64,000 bases of DNA from NCBI GenBank assembly GCA_015680905.1, contig CM027380.1, positions 31,984,001 to 32,048,000 of the forward strand. The letters are read 5' to 3'. Positions 22,709 to 34,526 of the stretch are shown here, in pieces (position 1 is the stretch's first letter; each line of letters opens with the position of its first letter). The notes beneath the pieces were generated by a model that was not told the origin of the DNA, did no database searches, and worked only from the letters and a program-made list of their open reading frames with translations. The position numbers and the translations under genes were made by a program. The stretch is from Coptis chinensis (lineage: Eukaryota; Streptophyta; Magnoliopsida; Ranunculales; Ranunculaceae).

Positions 22709-24175
22709 TTGAGTCGTCGTTCTCATCTCTTGGTTACTCTCCATTCATCTTTGTTTGGCTTTGATGAGTTATGTAACTTATATGCCCAGGATGCCTATTT
22801 TGGTCCTATCCATGTAGATTGTTTGATACATCACGGTGTCTCTGGTGAGTTTTTCCTCCATGATGATTTCATAAATCGGGGGTCACAACTTTGTATTCCT
22901 ATTTCTTCCCTCCGTGATCAGATTATGACTGAAATGCATGCTGGGGGGTTGAGTGGTCACTTTGGGATCATAAAGACCATTGCCTCTATCAAAGAGAAGT
23001 ACTTTTGGCCTACTATGTGTAGAGATATTAACCGGTTTATTGCGCGATGTTATGTGTGCCAGACAGTGAAAGGTAAGCACACTAATGCTGGTTTGTATAC
23101 CCTACTTCCAATTCCTGACAAACCTTGGGTTGATGTCTCCATGGACTTTGTGATGGGCTTACCTCGTTCTACGCATGGCAAGGATGCTCATTTCATTCCT
23201 TACACACGTACTACAGATGCTACACAGGTTGCTCATTTATACTTTTGTGAGATAGTGCGTTTGCATGGTTTACCTCGCACTATCACTTCTGACAGAGATG
23301 TCAAGTTTACTAGCTATTTTTGGAAAATATTATGGAAGCTTTTTAAGAGTAAGCTCCAGTTTTCTACAGCTTTTCAACCACAAACTGATGGGCAGACCGA
23401 GGTTGTCAATCGTAGTTTAGGTGATCTACTGAGGTATTTGATTGGTGATAATCCCAAATCTTGGGAGTTTGTTTTAGCACAAGCAGAGTTTGCCTATAAT
23501 AACTCTATCAATCGTTCTACAGGCCTTTCTCCATTCATGATTGTTACTTGCATGACTCCTCTTACCGTTCTTGATCTTGCTCCTATTCCATCGATTGTTC
23601 CAGTTTGCGCTTCAGTAGAGGAATTTGCTTCTCGGATTAAATTTATTCATGAGGATGTCAAGAAGCGTTTAGAAAAATCATATGCCATGTACAAGACTAA
23701 TGCAGACAAACACAAGCATTTAGTGACTTTTCAAGTTGGTGATTTGGTCATGGTTTATTTGAGAAAAAAACGTCAGCCTTCATCTCACAAGTTAATGATG
23801 CGACGTTTTGGCCCATTTCCTATTGTTGCCCGTCATGGAGATAACGCTTATGAGGTAGACCTCCCTCCTAAGATGCGTATATCTCGCACTCATAATGTGG
23901 CTGATCTCACTCCTTTTCTTGGCAATAGTGTTCCACCTATTCCCTTGCCTATCGATAATACTGTGGTTCCTGCTGCTGCTACAGATAGAATTGAAACTGT
24001 CCTTGAAGTCTCTTCTACTACGACTCACCAGGGTACTTATAATCGTTATTTGGTAAAGTGGTGTAACCGTCCATCTTCAGAAAAATGCATGGACTTCTGA
24101 TGTTGCATTTCAACATATGGATCCTACTTTCTACCTTAAGTATAAAGACTTAAACTCGAGGCCGAGCTCTTCCTA
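22709..24175 (+). pseudogene. Chromovirus integrase with C-terminal chromodomain
   Basis: One long frame (22,709-24,100) carries the zinc-binding part (HAGGLSGHFG then CYVCQ), the catalytic core Asp in WVDVSMDFVMGLPR, second Asp in TITSDRDVKF and the Glu in QTDGQTEVVNRSL. The core lacks about a dozen residues at HGKDAHFIP compared with related integrases, an in-frame deletion next to the first catalytic region. Downstream, GDLVMVYLRKKR and FGPFPIVARHGDNAYEVDLP form the C-terminal module. A chromodomain-like end follows (RIETVLEV, YLVKWCNRPSSE), shifted out of frame at about 24,080 and ending near 24,175. Chromodomains steer integration to particular chromatin. Confidence 0.88.
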
Positions 24176-24527
24176 AGCTGGGGGGACTGATGTGAGGACA
24201 CATGATGATTAGCATGTGCCACGCACATGCTTGCATATTTCTATTATTTAGACTAGTTGTTTATTTTTAGGAATAGAGTTTGGTTTCCAATTTGGTTTCT
24301 AATTAGGAATTAGTAATAAGAATAAAATGGTTTCCAATTATGTTTAGTAGTTGTTTTCTTATATAAAGGCATCTAGGCCTTCATTGTTAGATGGTTATTA
24401 TTGATTATTAATTCTTTGTGAATTGTTCTTCATGTTTGAAGGTTTAAACCCTAGATTTAGGTGTTTGTTTTATTAAATCTTATTGATGTTCATCCATTGT
24501 TGAAGCTTCCGCTAATAAGATACATCA
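24175..24527 (+). repeat. Polypurine tract and 3' LTR of the chromovirus
   Basis: The tract AAGCTGGGGGAC (24,175-24,186) is followed by the LTR 24,187-24,527, starting TGATGTGAGG and ending GATACATCA, then the GAGTG duplication. It is about 95% similar to the 5' LTR by eye. Confidence 0.88.
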
Positions 24528-24532
24528 GAGTG

Positions 24533-24973
24533 TCTAGAGATAGAGCTCATAACGGAGAAATAGAGTTTAGAGCCACCATCAAAGAGATTTGTGGTGGAGC
24601 TAAACTCTCATGCTAGTGAAGCCTTGATCCGAGCGACTTGGTGTTCATTAGGGATCAAATAAGGGATTCGATGACTAACTAATAGCCAATTGAGTCGCAT
24701 GGTGGAATTACCCCTCTTTAATCCCTTCTCTCATTCATCAATTTACTATTTTTGTATCTTATATTTATTGTTTTCTTAGCCTCATATTACTCTCTCATTA
24801 GTGCAATAGTTGTTTGGTCTAAACTCGTGTCAAATACGTACAAGCAAGAGTGGTTCAAACATGACTACTCTTTTCTTCAACACACGTTTAGAGAGTATAA
24901 TATATTGATTGATATGCATGATTTAGTACTGTTTTAACTACTGTCTTTTCACTCTATCAACATTTAGTTATCA
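24533..24973 (+). repeat. Solo LTR, right part
   Basis: It continues the LTR interrupted at 6070 (TTTAGAGCCACCATCAAAGA corresponds to about 4345 of the left LTR) and ends TTAGTTATCA. The GTACG that follows is the imperfect target duplication. Confidence 0.8.
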
Positions 24974-24978
24974 GTACG

Positions 24979-25370
24979 TCAAAACACTAACTCGCCAGTA
25001 TAAGTTTACCTATCTATACCGCCAGTTTTAACGATATAGCGTATGGTCTGCACGCCAGTAGAAACGACAGCTAGAAAATTTGTTTGACCAGATTTATTTT
25101 CAAAATGTTTAGTTTTGGTGAATTACATTTGTATCCTTATTATTTTATTTGTATACTTAAGAAAAAGGGCAAAATGGGAAAGAAGGAAAAAAAATTTTCC
25201 ATATGCCTTTACGAGTGGCGGTTAGGGAGTTTTTTGTTTTTTGTTTTTTTTTGGTTTGTTTAACATGCCATTGTCAAAGGCGGTTAGGGAGGTGTTTTTG
25301 GGTTTTTTTTTTTTGTAAAAATCATTGGGTTTGGTGCGATGGCACCCCAAACCATTGGACTTAGCCTAAG
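24979..25370. other. Non-coding insert with CGCCAGT repeats
   Basis: No coding sequence. The motif CGCCAGT occurs at about 24,993, 25,021 and 25,053 within 70 bp, and GGCGGTTAGGGAG occurs near 25,218 and 25,278. It lies within the non-LTR element between its RT and C-terminal parts and may be a small degenerate DNA transposon, but no terminal repeats could be fixed. Confidence 0.35.
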
Positions 25371-27250
25371 AATGTGGTTCTGAAGCTCAGAAGCCTGATA
25401 ACGGGAGGCCACAAAAGCAAAAGTAGAGACATCAGTAGCACAATAAATACCTAACCCACCAAGACATAATGGGAGTGTCGATAAACACCACTACAAATCA
25501 CTGAAGGCAGGACCATTAGAAACCACGATACCCTGGAGAACACTACAGTGATGCCGATCAAAAGTCTTAGCTGCCTCTCTGAAAAGGGATGACAGACAAG
25601 TACGAATCGCGAAAACCTACTTAGAGAGCCCAATACAAGCTCATAAGAGCAGTAACTCACACTATGGATCTTCCAATACAACTAAATAGTCCATAAAAGT
25701 CATAGTCTTTTCAACACGGTTACGAGCAAGAACCATGACAAATGATGAATAAGTGCTGACCGCACCTCCAAGTAACTTGACCCCTTGTTGAGGATGGGAC
25801 AAATCTGAAGGAAATAAACTAGGAGTGGAGTGACGTGGATCCTGTGATGGCCAAAATATCTCAGTTTTGGCCACATTAAGAACCAGCCCATAAAAAGATC
25901 ATTCTTCCTGAATCATACCCAAAGTTGTCGCCACCTGTTTTGTATCTCCGATCAGAGTTCTATCATCTAGGTACCAAGCCTGTAGTAATAACTGACAACT
26001 AGACTGGATCTATAGAATCACGGGATGCAATAATAGTGCAAAGAGAAGGGGACCCAAATGGTTGCCTTGCTGGACCCCAGTAGCATACCATATGTAGCCA
26101 TCCCCCAAATATAACCTCGCAGGTTGACAATACAAGCACTAGACCCAAGGGGCAATAGCTAGGCAATGGATACGATCTGCTCTGAACATGGTAGTCCGAT
26201 TAACCATGTTAAAAACATTCTGAAAATCTACAAACAATATCGAAAGAGAGGTACTGTTACTGTTAGCACACACCATACGATTGACAACATGCAAAATCGC
26301 CGCTGCTCCACCAGAAACACCAACTCTATACTGAAAATCCTATAAGTACCCTACCACATCTTCGGAAACTCCTTTCGTTGTAATCTTGGAGACCATACAA
26401 CACCAATCGATGCCCACAACTATAGAACGAATACTATTATCCGGCTTAAGAAGTGGAGTAAGCAGAGCACTCACTCTGAATTCCGCTAACGGTTGTGGAC
26501 ATCGTCCCTGTAACCAATGATTCACCACAGGGGTCAATGCATCTAGCAAATCAAATGATATAGTTGTTGTAGCACTACTCATGACATCCAACAAGTGCTG
26601 AGCTCGGAAACCATCACAGCCACAAGAAGTACCTTTCAAAAACAACCTAATGCATGACAATATGGTGTCTCTCTACCACTAAAGGGGGCTCAACATAAAG
26701 AATGGTTGGTTTTATAGGTGGTTGTCGCATCGGGTGCTTCTCCTCTAATGCACATATGGTCTCCGCAGTATTGGAGGCAACCCTTGATGATGACAACATT
26801 TTTACCGTTGCAACAAAATGTCACCAAATTTCTACAAGCATCAACGCACATTCTGAGTGGGGACGTCGACGGATCTCTGGGGTGGCTAGATTGAAGGAGG
26901 CTCTAGTGCAGATTCTAAGAGGTGAAACAGTCCACCAAGCTAATTCCATACATTAAAGCATGGAGAATTTGTTTTTGCCAAAGGTTTTTCCCAGTACTAG
27001 ACCACCGTTCCTGACGATTCTGTGGTTGAAAAACCTGTAGAGTGCAACATAGAAGGAGGAGACGAACCCATGACATAACTAAACTAGGATCATCCGTAAC
27101 ATCTCAGAGAGCAGATTTTAATGCACCAGGAAAGGCCAAATGACAAGCGCATGGTATACTTTCTACAGTACGAAAATATATACATAATGCCCTATCAAGT
27201 AGTGTCTTATCAAGATAGGGAACAACAACAAGAGGCTTAGGGTAAAACTA
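25371..27250 (-). pseudogene. Plant non-LTR retrotransposon reverse transcriptase, degraded
   Basis: Minus-strand segments in order: FLKGTSCGCDGFRAQHLLDV and LLTPLLKPDNSIRSIVVG (26,650-26,400), a motif-A-like FVDFQNVFNMVNRTTM (about 26,240-26,190), GVQQGNHLGPLLFALLLHP (about 26,080-26,025), and the catalytic box WYLDDRTLIGDT (about 25,975-25,940). VAKTEIFWPSQDPRHSTPSL follows, then a GGLGIYCATDVSTFAFVASR-like part near 25,450-25,385. These belong to a plant RT family distinct from LTR elements. Stops and shifts occur throughout. The C-terminal continuation is at 4741-5192. No endonuclease domain was recognised upstream. Confidence 0.75.
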
Positions 27251-28383
27251 GTGTCCCCGTGTGATATAATTGCATGGTCTTAGGGATGGTGGTGGTTCTG
27301 GTAATTATTAGTTATCTCCGGTGGTTTTATGATCCCTCCTGAATGACGACATGGTATGATAGTGGGTGTATACTGAAACAATTACCACATATCCATTTGT
27401 TTACCGTTTTCAAGAAGTTAAGAATTGATAGATATAAACATATATCTTCTTTGATCCTATCCCATAGTCGATCTATATCTCTCTGGCTACTCAAGTGCTA
27501 CTTCTTAATATGAGTTTCAATATACGAAACCGTGAAGCTGCCACCACCATTAGCCCCATTTTTGCATTTGTCAAAATCACGAAAAGCAAGGGCAATGCAC
27601 ATGCTCTTCCTGATAGGGTATAGCGATAACACCTTATGCTCTAACGAACCCAAAATCAGACGAAACAAAATCTAAACCACAGCAAACAAAAACACTACAT
27701 CAAATCAAACCCAATCAACATACCCAACATTGAACCAAACCCAACTCAGTTAAATCCAACAAACAACCATAAGTAGCTAATCTAAAAACTAAACCAAAAC
27801 CATTAAACTTGTTTCACCGTGACCAACAATTCAATGGAATCCACAACCCAATCAAATCATATTAAACCAAGTAATAAATCAAACTCAAACCTACAGTGAT
27901 TAAGCCCAGAAAGAACCGACTAATCAAACAAAACCGTCAAACCAAATAACCAATCCATCACAAGCCAAAAAACAAGTCTAACACAAGCACAATTGATCAA
28001 GGCAAAATCAGCCCATTCAAAAACCCTTCACACATGTATAATTGAACAAAGTTAAATCCAGTCTAATAGTGCTGCGACAATATCGGGGTGGTGCTGCAGT
28101 AAGGTTCTTTAATGGAGGCTACGGTGTTATGTGATGGAGGTGGCGAGATTGAGGTGGCAGTGGATGGTAGTCGGGTTTTTTGGGAAAGATGGTGGTTGGG
28201 GGTTTTGGGTGGTCTAGTTTTTTTGGGGAGGATGATGGTCGGGCTTTTAGGAAAGGTGGTGGTCAGGGGTTTTTGGAAGGATGGTGGTCGGGGGTATTTT
28301 AATGGCATGGTGGTGGGGTTTTTTGAACTACTTTAAAGCTAGGTTTTTTTATCAACTTGCTTGCTAACACTTTTGTTTTATGA
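27251..28383. other. Spacer without recognised genes; low-complexity stretches
   Basis: 27,640-28,020 is rich in AAACCAA-type words. 28,110-28,320 is G/T-rich with repeated GATGGTGGT(C/T)GGGG units; the proline-rich frame on the opposite strand (28,063-28,308) is most likely a by-product of this bias. Nothing else was identified. Confidence 0.5.
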
Positions 28384-28889
28384 GAGCATCTCTAGGTGGT
28401 AGTATAACCTGCCATTTTCTTCATATTTGAAGGAAAAGTTTGAAATATCTCGAAATTCCATCTCTAGGTGGTAGCAAATCCGGTCGCATCACCTGCTTGT
28501 TCGCATTCTTGTTCGCAAATTTGGAAATTTGGATGCGGATGCTGAGCGACATTAGTAATGCCGCGCGCCATTGCAAATGTCGCCCCACTTTTTTTTTTTG
28601 ACTTTGACCAAAGACCCGATGAAAATGCTATGTCGCGCCACTCTTAATGTCGCGTGGGGTTTTGTTTTTACTTTTGGAATGGTTACGCGCCACTCCTAAT
28701 GTCGCGTGGGTTGTTTTGGAATTGTACTTGGGCGACACTCCAACTGTCGCATGACAGTGGTAATGTCGCGTGGGTTGACCTTTGCTTATCGAATTTGCGA
28801 CCACCTAGAGTTGGTCGAAATTTGCGACCAGCTTCTTCAAACTTTTTCTTCAAATATGACGAGTATACTACCAGCACCTAGAGATGCTC
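28384..28889. mobile_element. MITE with 506-bp length and terminal inverted repeats
   Basis: The left end GAGCATCTCTAGGTGGTAGT is mirrored at the right end (reverse complement GAGCATCTCTAGGTGCTGGT). Flanking trinucleotides are TGA at 28,381-28,383 and 28,890-28,892. The interior has no transposase and contains several ATGTCGCGTGGG units (about 28,649, 28,699 and 28,763), some as inverted or direct subrepeats. The GAGCATCTC end and 3-bp duplication suggest the PIF/Harbinger group, although TGA differs from its usual TTA/TAA target. Confidence 0.75.
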
Positions 28890-28892
28890 TGA

Positions 28893-30080
28893 TATTCTCT
28901 AGGTATCAAAGATTATTACCAAATTAAGTGGATTTTAAAAACCTTTCATTTTGCAGTTTCTAGTTTATGCTTAGCTTTTAAAGTTAGTTTTATTTATTTT
29001 ATTCGATAATTATAAGACCAGACTATAGAATTGGCGTATGAATTCATAGGTTTTGAAACGTTCAACTTCTTATTCGTATTATACTAAAAATCGTTTAGAA
29101 CGTGTATAAAACAGCTATGAAATGCCAAATTATTAGCAATGTGTATAATCTTACTGTATTGAAATGTGTTCATGGATCAACATGTAGTGAATAAAAAAAA
29201 GCAAATCTAAGAGCCAGTTTATTGTAGCCATTGGATCATGTACCTAAGAAATATGATGTGATAGGCAAATCTCAACTGCATCGTATAAATCTTGCAGGTG
29301 CATCTACTTATCGACTTTATTGTTAAACAAAAGAGTTCCAATCGTTATTTACCACACCCCTTTTAACAACAAAGTTAATTATTTTACTTTAATTTTTACG
29401 CATTAAGAAGAAATGTGTTTTTTAATTGCTCTTCTATTTTTCAAGAAAGAGAGAGAGAGAGAGATGTCAATGGCCTCTCTCTATTTGGGCATCTCTTCAA
29501 GCTCCAACTTATTTATTAACTTGGACAAAAAAAATAGTGTTTCACAAATTTGACATAATTTTGTTATCTATACGTATTCTGAGTCGGCTATTGCAACACA
29601 CATTTGACAAAAAAATTCATGAAAAACCAACTCCACGTGCATCCTTGTTCAGAAACAGGTCTTGTCGGATCCCATTTGTGGATTTCATCCCAGCCGCTAT
29701 CCAAAGTTTAGAAACCAAGAAGCAACGGGTTGATGCTAGAAGATTTCTAGACAAGGTAATTTATTACCTTAAATAACAGCCCATACCATTTATGTGAACA
29801 AGTTGGTCGTTAAATAGTTTCTTTTTAATTATATTAGTTGTGTTCCCGCATACTACTTCATATAGGTCATCGTATTGAACACTTGTATCAATGACATTCT
29901 TGTTCTCAAATTTGTGAATAAGGATGTGGACACAACATGACACTCAAAATGGTTATTGGTTTTTGTTTCCAACTAAACACATCACTTCAACTGTCGCAAG
30001 ACTTTTTTTTTCCTCACCAACTATCGCCACTTTTTGTGGATTTTTTTTAATACTAGCTAGAAAACTGTTAAGCGGTGATG
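28893..30080. other. Spacer; possible decayed MITE relative
   Basis: No gene recognised. A GA microsatellite lies at about 29,448-29,464. Around 29,830-30,050 the words ATTCTTGTTC, AAATTTG and GATG...GACA occur in the same order as inside the MITE at 28,505-28,550, suggesting an old partial copy. The open frame 29,426-29,776 has no recognisable domain. Confidence 0.35.
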
Positions 30081-30160
30081 GAGACCGTCGTTAACCAAAG
30101 AAGAGGTTGCAAAAATGAAGGAGACCGTCGTTAACCAAAGAAGAGGTTGCAAAAATGAAG
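30081..30160. repeat. Perfect 40-bp tandem duplication
   Basis: Units 30,081-30,120 and 30,121-30,160 are identical (both begin GAGACCGTCGTTAACCAAAG). A purine-rich AAGAAGAAG tract follows to about 30,300. Confidence 0.95.
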
Positions 30161-30539
30161 AAGAAAAGACAAAAGAATAAGAAGAAGAAGATAAGATTAT
30201 GGGATGTAGAGGAAGAAGAAGAAGATGAAGATGAGGAGAAAAGAAAGAAAAAGAGTAAAATATTATGGGATGGTAAATAAAATGAAGAAAAAAAGATTAA
30301 TAGGTTTATTGTGAAATTTGGGGGTAGGGGGGATAGAGTGTAATAGTAGCATCCGTCAACAAAGGGATCACCCTAAGATGATCACCTCATGGCTATTGAG
30401 AACGAATCAAATTAGATGGTCGCACAAGTATTTAAGTTGTGACACACACATTTTTGTGGCGGACACCCAAACAGTTTTTAGCTCATAATATTCTAATAAT
30501 CCCAAAATACCTACTAATGCCGGTTAATTAAAAAACTAG

Positions 30540-30963
30540 AAATGAAGACTCACTTTAACCAAAAGGGTCCTGTATTGGGCGCCACCAAAATTGGATTGGG
30601 CAGCCTCCAGCCCAAGCCCAAATCGCGAAGCCCAACAAAAAACCACTACACCCCCGACTTCCATCACGAAACCGGAAAAACCTCCCCTAGTCGGTCATCT
30701 CTCTCGCGCACTTGGCCAAAAACCCTTCGAACCCTAACCAAAAAAACCCAAAAACAATCATGCAATCCAATCCAATTCTCGCCCAACCCAAACTTGCCCA
30801 ATCCAATTAGAATCGGCTTAACTACAATTGTAATTGAGAATCGCCCAATCCAATTGAGAATCACCCAATCTAACCGTAAGTTTTCTTTCTTCTTTTACTG
30901 TCTTTAACAACCAACTTCATATATTCTTTTCTTGATATCTAAATTTTCTTGTTTCTTGAATCC
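30540..30963 (+). promoter_or_regulatory. Candidate promoter and 5' UTR of a host gene
   Basis: The stretch has several GCCCA/GGCCCAA-class words (about 30,600-30,640, AGCCCAAGCCCAAAT) and a telobox-like AACCCTAACC at about 30,729. These pair commonly in promoters of plant growth-related housekeeping genes. A strong translation start context (ATCCATGGCT) follows at 30,964. A GTAAGT at about 30,871 could be the donor of a 5' UTR intron. Expression is not shown by the sequence. Confidence 0.45.
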
Positions 30964-31026
30964 ATGGCTAGTGAAGCTATTACAACTAATACTGTTGTTG
31001 TTCCTGATCAAACTACTACTGTTGAG
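30964..31026 (+). CDS. Candidate first coding exon of a host gene, unrecognised
   Basis: The ATG at 30,964 opens 21 codons (MASEAITTNTVVVPDQTTTV, then E) and meets GAG|GTGAAT, a plausible splice donor at 31,027. The Ala/Thr/Val-rich N-terminus carries no domain. The Athila element at 31,110 lies 83 bases into the supposed intron. Sequence past 46,198 would continue that intron, but no second exon was found before the CACTA region. It could be a truncated gene or a fragment. Confidence 0.4.
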
Positions 31027-31109
31027 GTGAATGATCCCACCCCCATCTTCTTTGTTTTTGATATAGTCATGTTTGTTTTTGTGTTTTGTGTGTGTTTTTT
31101 TTAGATTAG

Positions 31110-32608
31110 TGATAAATGTAAAAAGATAGTTTTACTCACAAATAAAGCTATGAAATTCTAAACGCAAGTAAAACTATAAACTTGACTGTTACTATACTTA
31201 TCAAAGATATTTGTTTTCTACTCTCGAATCTATTGACGTAGAGTTGGAATAGAAGATTCGTTCCACTCCTAGTCCTTTAGCATTAAAGTTTTCTACAATT
31301 GACGAGTCTATCCAAAGTCTAATGAGAGTAATTGTGGAATTTATACTACGATGTGAATTCAAATAACAAGATACGAATAAGCGAAATGACAGGATGCTAA
31401 GGGTTTGAATCTAGATAAAGAATTAAAGGGAATTGAATCCACCTTAACTCGACTTAATCAACTAACAAAGACTCGTCGTGATCCAAATTGCAATGATTCG
31501 CATATCAAAATGGTAGTTCTAATCCCTAATTATACATGGCATCTCTACCAATTAATAACTAGCATGTGAGGTCGTCCACCCATTCGCATGGTGAATCAAC
31601 GACTTTCTAGAGTGGAATAAACTCTCACGATGATTTCTAAGTTAACAAAGATCAAGTTTCATCAAGGCTTCTTCAACCCCTCTAATGGAGGTTTAGTCTT
31701 GATTCATCAAGCTATCATTTCCCATTGAATTAACACTAGACATAATATAAAGATTTGAACTTTACTAATTTTGATTAAACAATACTTCAAATCTAATTAA
31801 TAACTAAGAATTGAATAACAACTAGAATTGAAATTAGATCTACAAATTTAAATGACAAAATCGAAATTAATAAGAATAAACTATTTTATTTATCTAATCA
31901 ATGAAGAATAATGATTCAAAAAATTAATCTAAAACAAGGAATGAAACTAATTAATTTAACTAATTGAATTCAAAAACTAGATCTACAAGCTATTTTAATG
32001 GCTACTTTTTATTCTAAGCTATCTAACTATATCTTTCTTAAGAGCTAAGTCTTGTTTTATGTAAAGGAGGAGACCAGATCCACAATTTCGTGCATGGGCT
32101 AAGGTCTCATGTTTTGGGCTGGAAAATCGAGCCCAAAGCCCAATTTCTTCAGTCCACAGAGCCTATTTCAGTTGGCTTTGACTTCAGTAGACTTTTCGTC
32201 TACTTTTTCTTCTCTGATTGAGTCAAGGCTTAGACCATTGGAAAGCTCTTTTCGAGCCGGTCGTTTTGACTTAAGGTAGGCCCAAATCCAAGGCCTGAGT
32301 CCAAAGATATAGTTTTCGGAAGTTCTGCTGATTTGTGCACTGTTTCTGCCCGTGTTGACTTTTTAGCTTTTGACCGGGCATCATAAAGGCTTGTCTCCTT
32401 GAATCTTGGCCTTTATCACAGAACTTCTTAGCAACCAACCCTTTTCTCCTTTATATCACCAAAGTGGCACATTTCTGCACATAATCGAGTTCCATACCTG
32501 AAATACATAAAAACACGTAATTAGCATTAACTCTTATTTATTACTCACATAATTGGTCTAAAAGTAGTATTATTAAGGGGTTAAAACTACAGTTTTGGGC
32601 TTTTATCA
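31110..32608 (-). repeat. 3' LTR of the full-length Athila-type element (1,499 bp)
   Basis: Plus-strand ends are TGATAAATG and TTTTATCA. It matches 44,718-46,197, with the right copy lacking about 19 bp near 45,120. The minus-strand polypurine tract adjoins at 32,609. Confidence 0.92.
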
Positions 32609-34526
32609 AACCACCCCCAAACAGCATTTTGTTTGTCCTCAAGCAAATATGAGAAATTAGCATAAGTGACCAAAAATGGAGTTCTAACTAATCTCGTTTC
32701 GCCGAGTGCGATTGCAGTGACCATATGCAACAAGGCCTTAAACCACTAGGAATTCCCTAGTGGACGAGTTGTAGCCTCGTGAGAGTTTTCCAGTGAAGGT
32801 ACTCACAAACTTCATCTATACTACAATGACTCAGAAATAAAACTATTCTTTCCTTATCTATGTCTCAATTATCTATACATTTCACTAGCAATGAATACAG
32901 AATAATCAAGTCGAAACCTAAGCTAATATATGCATAATAATCTATCATCTACAAATAAACATATTTACAATGAGTAATACTATGAGGTGAACTAGTAGGT
33001 CCGTTTATGAAAACTCGGAATAGCGTCCTTAAGTAGGTCCTCACATAAATGTCAAGACAAAACCACTCGATTTTTTTACGCTCAAGTTTAAGCTACTCCG
33101 ATTAATGCGGTGGGCACACTTTACCTTACAAACTCAATGACACACAAGGAAGCCAGAGTCGATCAAACACATCTGCCACTTACTATCACACTAATCTATT
33201 CCTAATTGAGCTAGAAGTCTTTATTAGGTGTTACGGGGATTAAGAGATGGTTTAAGAAGGAAGGAAATGGATATTCAAAGAGAACAAGTCTGAGATAATA
33301 GAGTCTTCATATTATGTAACTAGAGAAAACTTTATTCTTTACCTTTTGCTTCTACCTTTTGTTTCCATCCTTAGCCATATATATTTTTTTTCTTTGGCTT
33401 TTGACTCCTTGATTCTATTTTTGGAGTTCAAACTCTTTATTTCCTTTTATATTTTTTTTTCATTTTATTTTATTTATTTGGATGGAAACTTACTTTTCTC
33501 TTATGAAGCGACTAACGAATTCTTGATTTCAAAGGTTCTTCTCTTCCCTATTCTTCATCCCTATTCTCAAACTTATTCAAAGAATTGGGTAGGTTGATTT
33601 TTTTTATTTTGTTTTGTTTTGTAACAGGGTAAATGATTTGAGATTTATGAAAGGCTAAAGAAAGGCTCAGAGGGGCGACTAGCGGAAAATAATTCATAGG
33701 TTGGAATTTCTGGCTATATCGATCCAAAGAGGGCCTAAATTCTCACTTAGGATATGGTATAGTGATCAAGCAAGTGGACGTGTGATTTCTCTATCCGGAT
33801 TTTACTTCTCCCTTGTGTCATTTCTCAAATGTTCACTCATATAAGGCTTTAGGCTATATTCTCACAGGATTTGTAGAATAAGTACTCTAGCCTAGATTTT
33901 GAAACTTATTGCCAACAATCTTAGATACTCATGTAACATATTTATAGACAGATGCAAGGATTATTACCTACATATTAGCCTAAATTTCTAAAAACTATTC
34001 TAATGCAAAAGCTACGTGAGACTTCTAGATTATTGAGAGTATAGAAAAAAAAAACAATACCAATGTTCCTAAGTGTATAACATACTTTTTATTTATATTT
34101 TTAAAATTTTTGAATTTTTTAGCTAGAAAACAAGTGCATATTATACATATCTATATCCTAACGGATGCCTTAATTACCGTGTTTCTATGCCCCCAAACAA
34201 CAAAGCATGCTTTGTCCTCAAAGTATTTTAAATAAAGAGGGTAGGCAAATACCATTGAAATCGTGAAATTTTAGAACATCCGCAAAACAAGGTTATAACA
34301 TACTAATATAGAAAACAAAACCGACTTAACTCTATAAGAGTTCCACCCGTAATGGGGTTAATGAGAAACAAATTTGCTTGGGACATAGCGGACACTAATT
34401 AACTGAAATAAAACTTACCTGCACTCCGTTTAAACATTGTCCTCCTCATTTCCCTCTTCAAAGAGTTGAGGTTCCTTTGCATCTGCCATGCCATGACAAC
34501 AACTTGCCAAGCTGCCGTGTGTGTCG
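32609..34526 (-). other. 3' non-coding region with polypurine tract
   Basis: The minus-strand tract TGTTTGGGGGTGGTT (32,609-32,623) adjoins the 3' LTR. A second GTTTGGGGGCATAG-type tract lies at about 34,188-34,200, again beside GGACAAAGCATGC. No coding sequence in between. It is collinear with 11,578-13,335 in the pol-less element. Confidence 0.75.

Larger units (their letters stand above)
6071..24527 (+). mobile_element. Ty3/gypsy chromovirus, interrupted by a nested Athila-type element
   Basis: Two LTRs of about 345 bp face the same way (6071-6417 and 24,187-24,527), flanked by a perfect GAGTG target duplication (6066-6070 and 24,528-24,532). Order on the plus strand is PBS, gag, protease, RT, RNase H, integrase, chromodomain, polypurine tract. 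Removing the nested element at 9715-22,176 leaves about 6.0 kb, usual for a short-LTR chromovirus. Frameshifts and stops in every domain show it is dead. The short LTRs fit Reina- or Galadriel-type chromoviruses, but the clade is not resolved. Confidence 0.9.

Noticed and set aside
28063-28308. Proline/threonine-rich protein on the minus strand
   Set aside because: Product of a G/T-rich degenerate repeat; no start context or domain.
30542-30907. A 121-residue frame upstream of the host exon
   Set aside because: It overlaps promoter-like GCCCA and telobox words and has biased Pro/Ser/Thr content; more likely promoter and 5' UTR.
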